A stretch of DNA of 22,548 bases from Solobacterium sp. (GTDB taxonomy: Bacteria; Bacillota_I; Bacilli_A; Erysipelotrichales; Erysipelotrichaceae), in contig JAFYGX010000208.1 in the NCBI GenBank assembly GCA_017543025.1, positions 1 to 22,548 on the forward strand, read 5' to 3'. This document shows, piece after piece, positions 5,904 to 12,554 of the stretch; the first letter of the stretch is position 1; every line of letters starts with the position of its first letter. Below the pieces are notes generated by a model that was not told the origin of the DNA, did not search any database, and saw only the letters and a list, made by a program, of their open reading frames with translations. The position numbers and the translations under genes are program-made.

Positions 5904-8582
5904 ATGGTACGGTTCAGCTGCAGAATACTGATTCTTCTGATAACAGCCGTGACGCTGTTTTTTTCGCAGTTTCCTGCTGTATTTGCAGAAGAGGAAGCAG
6001 AAGCGGAAGAACGTACAACGCAGATCCATGTCAGTTATCCTTCGGTAACGACAAAAGTCAGCAGCAGCGTGGATGTGCCTTTCAGCAAAAGCTGGTTCAG
6101 AAAGTCGGCATGTGAGTATAATCATGCGCTTGCACAGTCCTCGATCGGGCTGGCTGCCGCTTCGTTCCGTCTCAGACGGGACGATCCTGCTTTTTCAATC
6201 GCCCCGGCAGATCATGCGATTTCCTTTCTGGCGCAGGCAGACTTCAACGAAATTGAAGTGTGTGATTATGATCGTCCGGCAGGCCGTTATACAATTGCCA
6301 CCATCATGGGGCATCAGCAGATCGGCGAAGGAGAGGATGCGTTTGAACTTGTCGCAATCGGAATCAGCGGACAGGGGTATACAAAAGAATGGCTATCCAA
6401 TCTTTCCATCGGTGACAAATCCGAACATGAAGGATTTGAGGATGCGGCTGATGATGTGTTTGACCGGTTTTTCGGATATCTTGCCAAAAACCATCTGTTT
6501 AACCGGCGGATAAAGATATGGGTGAGCGGGTTTTCAAGATCCGCAGCAGTTGCCAATCTGTTCAGTGCAGCGCTGAGTCAGACCGGCCTGTTTCCGAATG
6601 AAGATGTGTTTGCCTATACGTTTGCGACGCCGCGAACGACAAAAGACCTGAATGCCGAACGGTTTACCAACATTTTCAATATTGTCGGGACAATGGATCC
6701 GGTACCGATGGTTCCGTTTGCGAGCTGGGGTTATACCCGTTACGGAGTGACGATGTATACGCCTTCCCAGCAGAGCGACAGTTTGTGGTATGCGAAGCTT
6801 CAGAAGGCGGAAAAGGTCTATCGTGAGCTGACCGGCATCCGGTTCTGGAATAATCCGGGCATGGATTTTACAATCCGAACGATGATGCGGTATCTCGACA
6901 GTATCTGTCCTTCTTCTGAAATCTACCGGGATCATCTGCAGGACAGAGTGCTGAACCTCTGGGAAAACCGGTCGCTGACGAATTTTGTGCGTACACTGTT
7001 TGACATTTCGGAAGACCGAGAGCTGATTACAGACAATAACAGGGATATGGCCAATGAGCTGCTGAGTTTTGTCTGCTATCACGGATTATCTGCGATGCTG
7101 AGGTCAGATGAGTTTGCGTCCTGGGAACATGAGGCGACAGTAGAAGCGAATGTTCTGCATGAACATACTCCGGATGCCTATCTTGCATGGGTAATGTCCG
7201 CAAAGGATAATCTCGAGATGACACAGGATTCCAGACTTTTTACCTCATTGTTTTACCAGTCGGGATTCAGAGCAGCCATCTATGACGAAAATGATGAGCT
7301 GCTGATGAAGATTGATGAAAAGGGAAACGCGCAGTTTCTCACGGGAAAGCCGCATTATTATTCCCGGCCATTTTCTGAAGAAATGATTGAACTGGAGCTG
7401 CCGTGTGACCATGTATATCGGATCTCGTTTGAGTCAGGTGAGCTGGATGAGGAGATGCGCAGGCTCGATGAGGAGATCCATTTTTTCACCATCAGTATGC
7501 TGGTGATACCGGAAGTGTTTAACGATACCGGGTGTTCCTATTATGTCTGGGAGAAGGTGCCGGATGATCCGATTGAAGTGATCATTCTGCAGGATGGCAG
7601 CTGTGATCCGCTGTCGGATGATATCAGGGCGGCAGATTCTCATAATACAAAAGACATGATGATTGAAAAGATCAACGGAGTGCCCAGCCGTTTTGATATT
7701 GAAACGATTAACTTTCTGAATCTGGAGTGGAGAGAATTTGTTCTGGTATTTATCGATACCTTTATCATCGCGGTTTCTCTGCTTGTGCTTCTGATTTCCT
7801 GGCTTGTCGGCAGGATCCGTTTCGGCTACCGGAAACGGCGCGGCATCTATGACAGCGATGCGAAATACCGGTTTCTGCCTCAGGCTGCGATTGCGCTGGT
7901 GATGTCCGTATATCTGATCATGGAATTCTATCTTGCCCTGTATCCGAATGACAGCGTATTCCGTGCGGAATGCAAGGGGATCATTGCGGTTCTGCTGACG
8001 CTTACTGCCTTTATGGGATGGTTTCATAACCGGACAGATCTCAACCGGAACGCTCTGATCGGCATCGTTCTGATCACCGCAGGAGATGTTCTGATTAATT
8101 TCACTCTGTATGTCGGTGCATTCCTTGAAGCAGCAGGAATTCTGTTCTTTACCTGGGGGTTTGTGAAGTACCGGAAGCCGGAATTCCCGCAGATCATCTG
8201 GTATCTGATTGCCGGAGCTGCCGGAATCTTCGGCCTGTTCCATCTGCATCACAGTATCGATCTATCGTTTGCGGCTGCGATCCTGTTCTATCTTTCTGCG
8301 CTTGCGATGGCAATCACTTCGATCACAGCGCCGAAACGTTTTACCGCCGGTGCATTTCTGCTGTTCTTCGCAAGCCTTGGCATTATGAGCAGTCTGGTTA
8401 TTCCGTCAGATTATCTGACCGTTACCGTAAGGCATTTCATTTTCATCGGGCTGTTCTATACCGGATTATGCTTCATGGCAGCCGGAACCGTGAAGATCTC
8501 CGTGAAGAATGAACTGCCTGGAACGGCCGGACCGGATCCGCTGAATACACCGGAGAAGGTGCCGGATCAGGCATCTGCATAA
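5904..8582 (+). CDS. Exported lipase-like domain fused to a TMEM86/YhhN-like membrane domain
   Basis: This 892-residue protein starts with a Sec signal peptide (basic MVRFSCR, hydrophobic core, AVFA at 25-28). Residues about 45-330 resemble a class 3 lipase or alpha/beta hydrolase. The nucleophile elbow is GFSRS at 209-213 with Ser211, where GxSxG has Ser in its last position, and a MDPVPMVPF stretch about 50 residues later is a plausible catalytic Asp region. The catalytic His cannot be assigned. A helix at about 612-632 is followed by an Arg-rich loop and then about eight helices (650-870) containing AGDVLI (Asp728) and a downstream GxxxEAAGxxFFxxGF pattern, resembling the TMEM86/YhhN lysoplasmalogenase family. 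The ATG at 5904 is preferred because GAGG at 5891-5894 is 9 bases upstream; a GTG at 5889 has no ribosome site. It follows the GGDEF-like gene by 26 bases. Confidence 0.7.
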   Translation: MVRFSCRILILLITAVTLFFSQFPAVFAEEEAEAEERTTQIHVSYPSVTTKVSSSVDVPFSKSWFRKSACEYNHALAQSSIGLAAASFRLRRDDPAFSIAPADHAISFLAQADFNEIEVCDYDRPAGRYTIATIMGHQQIGEGEDAFELVAIGISGQGYTKEWLSNLSIGDKSEHEGFEDAADDVFDRFFGYLAKNHLFNRRIKIWVSGFSRSAAVANLFSAALSQTGLFPNEDVFAYTFATPRTTKDLNAERFTNIFNIVGTMDPVPMVPFASWGYTRYGVTMYTPSQQSDSLWYAKLQKAEKVYRELTGIRFWNNPGMDFTIRTMMRYLDSICPSSEIYRDHLQDRVLNLWENRSLTNFVRTLFDISEDRELITDNNRDMANELLSFVCYHGLSAMLRSDEFASWEHEATVEANVLHEHTPDAYLAWVMSAKDNLEMTQDSRLFTSLFYQSGFRAAIYDENDELLMKIDEKGNAQFLTGKPHYYSRPFSEEMIELELPCDHVYRISFESGELDEEMRRLDEEIHFFTISMLVIPEVFNDTGCSYYVWEKVPDDPIEVIILQDGSCDPLSDDIRAADSHNTKDMMIEKINGVPSRFDIETINFLNLEWREFVLVFIDTFIIAVSLLVLLISWLVGRIRFGYRKRRGIYDSDAKYRFLPQAAIALVMSVYLIMEFYLALYPNDSVFRAECKGIIAVLLTLTAFMGWFHNRTDLNRNALIGIVLITAGDVLINFTLYVGAFLEAAGILFFTWGFVKYRKPEFPQIIWYLIAGAAGIFGLFHLHHSIDLSFAAAILFYLSALAMAITSITAPKRFTAGAFLLFFASLGIMSSLVIPSDYLTVTVRHFIFIGLFYTGLCFMAAGTVKISVKNELPGTAGPDPLNTPEKVPDQASA

Positions 8583-8593
8583 GTAAGAAATAA

Positions 8594-8636
8594 AAAAACG
8601 GAGCAGTTTTCTGACCAAAAACAGCTCCGCTTTTTA
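8594..8636. terminator. Bidirectional terminator
   Basis: The stem CGGAGC (8599-8604) / GCTCCG (8624-8629), helped by an inner GTTTT/AAAAC pairing, has A7 on its left and T5 on its right. It ends the lipase operon on the plus strand and the small minus-strand gene at 8657-8809. Confidence 0.85.
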
Positions 8637-8656
8637 TGTCCTCTGCAAAACAGGAA

Positions 8657-8809
8657 TCAGTCCCTGGTGATTGCTTTTATGATGCGGTCGCGGTGTACTT
8701 CCGGAACCATCAGAACGTTCATCAGCTGATTGATATCCCATCCGGTAAGATCAAGGAGCACTTGGGTATCAATGATGATCCGATCCGTTTCTTTTTTTCT
8801 GCACAGCAT
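8657..8809 (-). CDS. Small 50-residue protein of unknown function
   Basis: This short minus-strand gene encodes 50 residues, begins MLCRKKETDRIIID and ends IIKAITRD. A strong GGAGG ribosome site (8817-8821 on the plus strand, read in reverse) lies 7 bases before the ATG, and an in-frame stop occurs 33 bases upstream, so the start is well fixed. It ends just before a bidirectional terminator. The protein is charged, has no membrane segment, and its middle (LLDLTGWDINQLMNVLM) looks helical and amphipathic. I do not recognise it. A longer plus-strand frame over the same bases has no good ribosome site and is probably a shadow. Regulatory or interaction roles are possible but unproven. Confidence 0.7.
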   Translation of the reverse strand: MLCRKKETDRIIIDTQVLLDLTGWDINQLMNVLMVPEVHRDRIIKAITRD

Positions 8810-8864
8810 GCGGCTTCCTCCGTTGACTTCGTAAATTACTCAGCTGTCTGACTCCGGCAGGCGG

Positions 8865-8949
8865 ATTACATCCGGGCGATGGTGCAGTCCGGACGTAATG
8901 GCTGGCTTTGATAGCAGGACAGCTGCTGCAAGGCCGCGGGTTCCGGCCT
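8865..8949 (-). other. Structured region upstream of the small minus-strand gene
   Basis: Three hairpins lie side by side: AGGCCG/CGGCCT (8931-8936, 8944-8949), AGCAG/CTGCT (8913-8917, 8923-8927), and an 11-bp stem (8865-8875 with 8889-8899). The long stem has one A-C mismatch on the plus strand that becomes a G-U pair on the minus strand, so a minus-strand RNA fits better. It does not match a riboswitch class I know. It could be a leader of the 50-residue gene or a separate small RNA. Much of the remaining 8583-9075 interval shows nothing further. Confidence 0.4.
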
Positions 8950-9059
8950 GTCCGTTTCTATGATAATGCATAACGGATGAATCGTGTCAGAGAATTGACT
9001 GCCATGCTGCACATGATGCGTTCAGACAGAAATGGAGTGCGGAATCGGTTTGATGAACA

Positions 9060-9068
9060 TGGTAGAAT
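9060..9068 (+). promoter_or_regulatory. Extended -10 promoter of the DMT transporter gene
   Basis: TG-G-TAGAAT (hexamer 9063-9068) is an extended -10 element; no good -35 is seen. The predicted start near 9075-9076 falls on the ATG at 9076. Confidence 0.45.
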
Positions 9069-9075
9069 AACTGAC

Positions 9076-10002
9076 ATGAGTTCAGTTAACGGAAAAGCGA
9101 TGGCTTCGCTGATACTGTCGATCATCATCTGGTCGGTGAGCTTCATCGCGACAAAAATTGCCTGTCAGTGCTTTACGCCTCTGACGCTGTGTTTTATCCG
9201 TCTCAGCGTTGCTGCAGTGATTTTGCTGGTAATCCGGATTGTCCGGAAACAGCCGTTCACGCTGTCCGGAAAAGACCGCCGGCCGGTATTTCTCTCCGCA
9301 TTTCTTGGTATCACGGTATATTATGCGCTGGAAACCATCGGCGTATCGCTGACTTCTGCGAGCAACGCTTCGGTGATCACTGCATTCTATCCGCTCTCTA
9401 CGGTTGTGACGGGAATGCTGTTTTTTCATGATCGGATTCCGCTTCGTCAGCTGATCGGAATTCTGATCGGGATTGCGGGCATCATCGTTCTAACCGAAAC
9501 ATCGCCTTCCGAAAGCGGCAGAAATGTGATGGCCGGAAATCTGCTTCTGCTGTTCAACGGCTTCATGTGGGGCTCGTACAACTATCTGACGCAGGAAGTC
9601 AGCAGTGAAACCGATACGGAAACGATGACGTTTTTTCAGACAATAGCCGGTGCGGTGTTTTTTCTCCCGGTTCTGCTGCTTGACATGCCGATCCATATTG
9701 CCCGAGTTACCCCGGAAGCTGCAGCTTCGCTTCTGTTTCTGTCTGCCGGCTGTTCGGTCATCGCATATTACCTGTACAATTACGGGCTGCGCGGGGTATC
9801 GGCGGTGATTGCGGCATCCAGCCTGAATCTGATGCCGGTATTCGGACTGTTTTTTTCCTGGCTCATTCTCCATGAGCCTATCGGCGTGCGGCAGATTTTC
9901 GGAACCGTGCTTGTTATTTCCGGCGTAATGCTTTCCGCGTATCTGAAATCCGGCAGAAAGAATTTCCTTTTGAACACGTCCGTTTCAGAAAAATCGAACT
10001 GA
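9076..10002 (+). CDS. EamA/DMT superfamily transporter
   Basis: This 308-residue protein has ten hydrophobic helices arranged as two EamA repeats. The first begins LILSIIIWSVSFIATKIA and the second contains LLLFNGFMWGSYNYLTQEV. Such proteins export or import small metabolites across the cytoplasmic membrane; the substrate cannot be told from sequence. The ATG at 9076 places the first helix about nine residues from the N-terminus, as is usual. An in-frame ATG at 8977 would add a hydrophilic 33-residue extension and has no ribosome site. The chosen start also lacks a Shine-Dalgarno sequence, and the promoter sits almost directly on it. It appears to be a single-gene unit. Confidence 0.88.
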   Translation: MSSVNGKAMASLILSIIIWSVSFIATKIACQCFTPLTLCFIRLSVAAVILLVIRIVRKQPFTLSGKDRRPVFLSAFLGITVYYALETIGVSLTSASNASVITAFYPLSTVVTGMLFFHDRIPLRQLIGILIGIAGIIVLTETSPSESGRNVMAGNLLLLFNGFMWGSYNYLTQEVSSETDTETMTFFQTIAGAVFFLPVLLLDMPIHIARVTPEAAASLLFLSAGCSVIAYYLYNYGLRGVSAVIAASSLNLMPVFGLFFSWLILHEPIGVRQIFGTVLVISGVMLSAYLKSGRKNFLLNTSVSEKSN

Positions 10003-10010
10003 ATTGAGGA

Positions 10011-10030
10011 CTGTCCTGCATACGGGACAG
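10011..10030. terminator. Possible weak terminator hairpin after the DMT gene
   Basis: The 6-bp stem CTGTCC (10011-10016) / GGACAG (10025-10030) lies 8 bases after the DMT stop. No T-run follows on the plus strand, so it may only stabilise the 3' end. Confidence 0.3.
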
Positions 10031-10044
10031 CGATTTCTGAAAAA

Positions 10045-10067
10045 CCTCCTATAGTACCTGCAGGAGG
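10045..10067 (+). promoter_or_regulatory. Ribosome site of the first small HTH gene with an exact anti-Shine-Dalgarno partner
   Basis: AGGAGG (10062-10067) lies 8 bases before the ATG at 10076, and a perfect complement CCTCCT is at 10045-10050. The 6-bp hairpin with an 11-base loop would hide the ribosome site in the RNA. A TATAGT (10050-10055) overlaps it but lacks a partner -35. Confidence 0.45.
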
Positions 10068-10075
10068 AAAAAGTG

Positions 10076-10288
10076 ATGGAAGAACTTGATCAGATCTGTC
10101 AGAATAGTTCGGGGATCGCAGCACTTTCCCCGGAACAGACGGTAACGCTGCTGAGGTGTTTTATGAACGATGAGGAAATGTGGACCACCGCAAGACTTGC
10201 GGGAATTACGATTACCCAGGCGGAACAGTGTACAATGGACCTCTGGAATGTATTTTCCCATCGCAGAAGGGAGCTTGCAAATGTCTGA
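10076..10288 (+). CDS. Small HTH-like protein of unknown function
   Basis: This 70-residue protein starts at the ATG at 10076 behind a perfect AGGAGG. An adjacent GTG at 10073 is less well spaced. The middle, TTARLAGITITQAEQCTMDL, has the pattern of a helix-turn-helix in which one helix carries ARLAGI and a second follows TITQAEQ. Basic residues SHRRRE follow near the C-terminus. There is no membrane segment. The last 8 bases overlap the next gene, which has a comparable size and HTH-like core, so the two are probably translated together and may act as a pair. I do not recognise a family. Confidence 0.65.
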   Translation: MEELDQICQNSSGIAALSPEQTVTLLRCFMNDEEMWTTARLAGITITQAEQCTMDLWNVFSHRRRELANV

Positions 10289-10505
10289 GCTGTATCATCG
10301 GACGCAGGCGGCAGAACTGGAGAAATCAGCTCTGTGGTACAGATCGGTTCTCCGGGATTGTTTCCGGCAGAAGATTCCCACCAGAGATGCGGCGGTTCAG
10401 CTGAACCTGAGAGAGCAGGAGGTAACAAACTGGTATCTTCGCTTTGCTCTCCAGGATGTATCGGCCGCCCTGTCAGATGTACTGAATTCTGACAATGCGG
10501 CGTGA
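10281..10505 (+). CDS. Small HTH-like protein, second of an overlapping pair
   Basis: This 74-residue protein starts at ATG 10281 inside the previous gene; AGGGAG lies about 8 bases upstream. The segment IPTRDAAVQLNLREQEVTNW looks like a helix-turn-helix, with AAVQLNL as the first helix and REQEVTNWYLRF as a recognition-type helix, as in sigma region 4 or phage-like regulators. The N-terminal half is charged and helical. Its 3' end contains the -35 of the pdp promoter, and a terminator follows at once. The family is unknown. A DNA-binding role is inference from the pattern alone. Confidence 0.65.
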   Translation: MSELYHRTQAAELEKSALWYRSVLRDCFRQKIPTRDAAVQLNLREQEVTNWYLRFALQDVSAALSDVLNSDNAA

Positions 10506-10517
10506 GCTGGTTATAAT
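10489..10517 (+). promoter_or_regulatory. Strong sigma-70-type promoter of the pdp operon
   Basis: CTGACA (10489-10494) and a perfect TATAAT (10512-10517) are separated by exactly 17 bases. The -35 lies within the upstream small gene. Transcription from about 10524 gives a 19-base leader with AGAGGA as ribosome site. Confidence 0.85.
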
Positions 10518-10542
10518 ATCCTCATAGAAGAGGATATTTTTT
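10516..10542 (+). terminator. Intrinsic terminator overlapping the pdp promoter
   Basis: ATATCCTC (10516-10523) pairs perfectly with GAGGATAT (10530-10537), with a 6-base loop and a run of six T to 10542. It can end the transcript of the two small HTH genes. The 5' arm overlaps the -10 and precedes the expected pdp transcription start, so pdp mRNA would lack the hairpin. Confidence 0.7.
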
Positions 10543-11862
10543 ATGCGTTTTACAGATCTGATTGAAAAAAAAGCAGAGGGCGGAATACTCTCGGAACAGG
10601 AGATTCAGCAGATGATTACCGGTTATACCAATGGAGATATTCCGGATTATCAGATGTCTGCGATGTGCATGGCGATCCGTCTGAACGGAATGACGGCTCA
10701 GGAAGCGATGCATATGACGATAGCGATGATGAACAGCGGAGATACGGCAGATCTTTCAGATCTTCCCGGAATCAAAGTGGATAAGCACAGCACCGGAGGA
10801 GTCGGTGATACGACGACGCTGGTTGTTGCACCATTGGCAGCAGCGTGCGGCTGCACGGTTGCGAAGATGAGCGGCAGGGGGCTTGGCCATACGGGCGGTA
10901 CGCTGGATAAACTTGAATCCATCCCGGGCACCTGCGTAGAGATCCCGCTGGAACGGTTCAAGATGATTGTGAAGGAAAACGGCGTTTCGGTGATCGGCCA
11001 GAGCAAAAATCTTGTTCCGGCAGACAAGCTCATCTATGCGCTGAGGGATGTTACGGGTACGGTTCGTTCGATCCCTCTGATTGCGTCCTCGATCATGTCA
11101 AAGAAGCTTGCCAGCGGGGCGGATGCCATCATGCTCGATGTGAAGACCGGTTCCGGCGCATTCATGCGGAAAACAGAGGAAGCGTTTGAGCTTGCCCATC
11201 TCATGTGCGATATCGGCCGGCTTGCCGGACGCAGGGTCAATGCGGTGATCACGAACATGAATCAGCCGCTTGGCATGGCAGTCGGCAATGTGCTGGAGGT
11301 GCAGGAAGCGATAGAGCTTCTCTCCGGCAATATCCCGGAAACGGATCCGCTGTATGAAGTATGCATGATACTCGGGGGAGGAATGCTGCAGATGTCCGGT
11401 ATTGCGGAGGATTACAGCGATGCGGTACGGATGCTGAAAGAAAAGATAGCGGATGGTTCCGGACTTGCGAAGTTCCGGAAAATGATCGAACTGCAGGGCG
11501 GAGATTCGTCTTATATCGATACGCAGAAGATTAAGGAGCTGATCCGGGTGAAGCAGATTGTGCCGGTCAGAGCCACCAGATCCGGGTATATTCATGCGAT
11601 GAATGCGGAGGGCATCGGCCGAGCGGCACAGATGCTCGGGGCAGGCAGAGCGAAGAAAGGTGATCCCATCGATCCTTCGGTCGGACTTGTAATGAAAGTT
11701 CGCTGCGGAGACCGGGTATCAGAAGGAGATCTGCTCGCGGAATTCTATGTAAATGATGATACAAGTCTGGCAGATGCAATTCAGCTCTTCCGGGAGTCCA
11801 TACAGATGAGTGCGGAGTATCAGACACCGGAACCCATGGTTTACGGAATGGCGGACCAGTGA
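10543..11862 (+). CDS. pdp: Pyrimidine-nucleoside phosphorylase
   Basis: This 439-residue cytoplasmic enzyme phosphorolyses uridine, thymidine and deoxyuridine to the free base and (deoxy)ribose 1-phosphate. It shows KHSTGGVGD at 81-89 and the family signature SGRGLGHTGGTLDKLE at 110-125. Arg168, Ser183 and Lys187, the base-binding residues known from Bacillus-type enzymes, fall at exactly those positions. The length fits Pdp (about 433 residues). The start at 10543 is set by AGAGGA in the short leader. Its stop overlaps the next start by 1 base (TGATG), so it leads a three-gene operon with ComB-like and HAD phosphatases. Assignment as Pdp rather than DeoA rests on the Bacillota context and length. 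Confidence 0.95.
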   Translation: MRFTDLIEKKAEGGILSEQEIQQMITGYTNGDIPDYQMSAMCMAIRLNGMTAQEAMHMTIAMMNSGDTADLSDLPGIKVDKHSTGGVGDTTTLVVAPLAAACGCTVAKMSGRGLGHTGGTLDKLESIPGTCVEIPLERFKMIVKENGVSVIGQSKNLVPADKLIYALRDVTGTVRSIPLIASSIMSKKLASGADAIMLDVKTGSGAFMRKTEEAFELAHLMCDIGRLAGRRVNAVITNMNQPLGMAVGNVLEVQEAIELLSGNIPETDPLYEVCMILGGGMLQMSGIAEDYSDAVRMLKEKIADGSGLAKFRKMIELQGGDSSYIDTQKIKELIRVKQIVPVRATRSGYIHAMNAEGIGRAAQMLGAGRAKKGDPIDPSVGLVMKVRCGDRVSEGDLLAEFYVNDDTSLADAIQLFRESIQMSAEYQTPEPMVYGMADQ

Positions 11863-12554
11863 TGAAGATTGTGACAGATGCGCTGATTGCCGGCGCCCGG
11901 CGGGCGGAAGGGACAGTGGTTATCATTGATGTATTCCGGGCATTTACCGTGGAGCCCTTTGTACTTGCCGGCGGGGCTGCTTCTCTGACGGCAGTCGGGG
12001 AAGCGGATGCGGCGTGGTCGCTCCGAAAAGAAGATCCTTCCGTGATTCTGATCGGGGAACGGCATGGACGGCGGATTGAGGGATTTGATTACGGTAATTC
12101 ACCGGCTGCGGCTGCGGCGAATGATTTTCGGGGCAGACGTGTGGTGCATACAACGTCAGCCGGAACCCAGGGACTTGCCAATGCGGTCAATGCGCAGCAT
12201 CTTCTGGCGGCTTCGCTTGTCAACGCTTCTGCAACTGCGACGTGGATCCGCCGGCAGAATCCGGCTGTAGTAACGCTTGTATGCATGGGGTGGGAAGGCA
12301 AACGGAATACAGAAGAAGACCAGCTCTGTGCGGATTACATCCGCTCGCTGCTTGAGGGATGCGGAATGAGCGATATCCGGAAACAGGCAGAAGCGCTGCG
12401 ATGTTCGGAAGGAAAGAAATTCTTTGATCCGGCGCAGGCGGAAGTGTTTCCGGAGGCGGATTTCTGGCTGTGCACGGATGTCGATCGCTTTTCATTTGCG
12501 GTTCGGGCAGAAAAGGAAGCTTCCGGCTTTCGGATGGAGGCGGTGCAGGTATGA
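11862..12554 (+). CDS. ComB-like 2-phosphosulfolactate phosphatase family protein
   Basis: This 230-residue protein matches the ComB family (2-phosphosulfolactate phosphatase, coenzyme M pathway in methanogens). Diagnostic stretches are IIDVFRAFTV (21-30), GERHGRRIEGFDYGNSP (65-81) and VVHTTSAGTQGL (94-105). Bacterial members often occur without coenzyme M genes, and none is visible here, so another phosphomonoester is the likely substrate. The ATG overlaps the pdp stop by 1 base and the 3' end overlaps the HAD gene by 4 bases, which ties it to nucleoside and sugar-phosphate salvage. It is cytoplasmic, with no signal peptide. Family assignment is firm, function in this cell unknown. Confidence 0.87.
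   Translation: MKIVTDALIAGARRAEGTVVIIDVFRAFTVEPFVLAGGAASLTAVGEADAAWSLRKEDPSVILIGERHGRRIEGFDYGNSPAAAAANDFRGRRVVHTTSAGTQGLANAVNAQHLLAASLVNASATATWIRRQNPAVVTLVCMGWEGKRNTEEDQLCADYIRSLLEGCGMSDIRKQAEALRCSEGKKFFDPAQAEVFPEADFWLCTDVDRFSFAVRAEKEASGFRMEAVQV

Noticed and set aside
7434..8252. Long minus-strand open frame in the lipase-fusion gene
   Set aside because: Composition is typical of an antisense shadow, with many Gln, Asn and His and no start signals; the opposite strand has clear membrane helices.
8636..8851. Plus-strand frame of 71 codons after the lipase terminator
   Set aside because: It begins in the T-run of the terminator, lacks a ribosome site, and lies antisense to the better supported 50-residue gene.
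8977..9075. N-terminal extension of the DMT transporter
   Set aside because: The extra 33 residues are hydrophilic and unlike the family, with no ribosome site at 8977.
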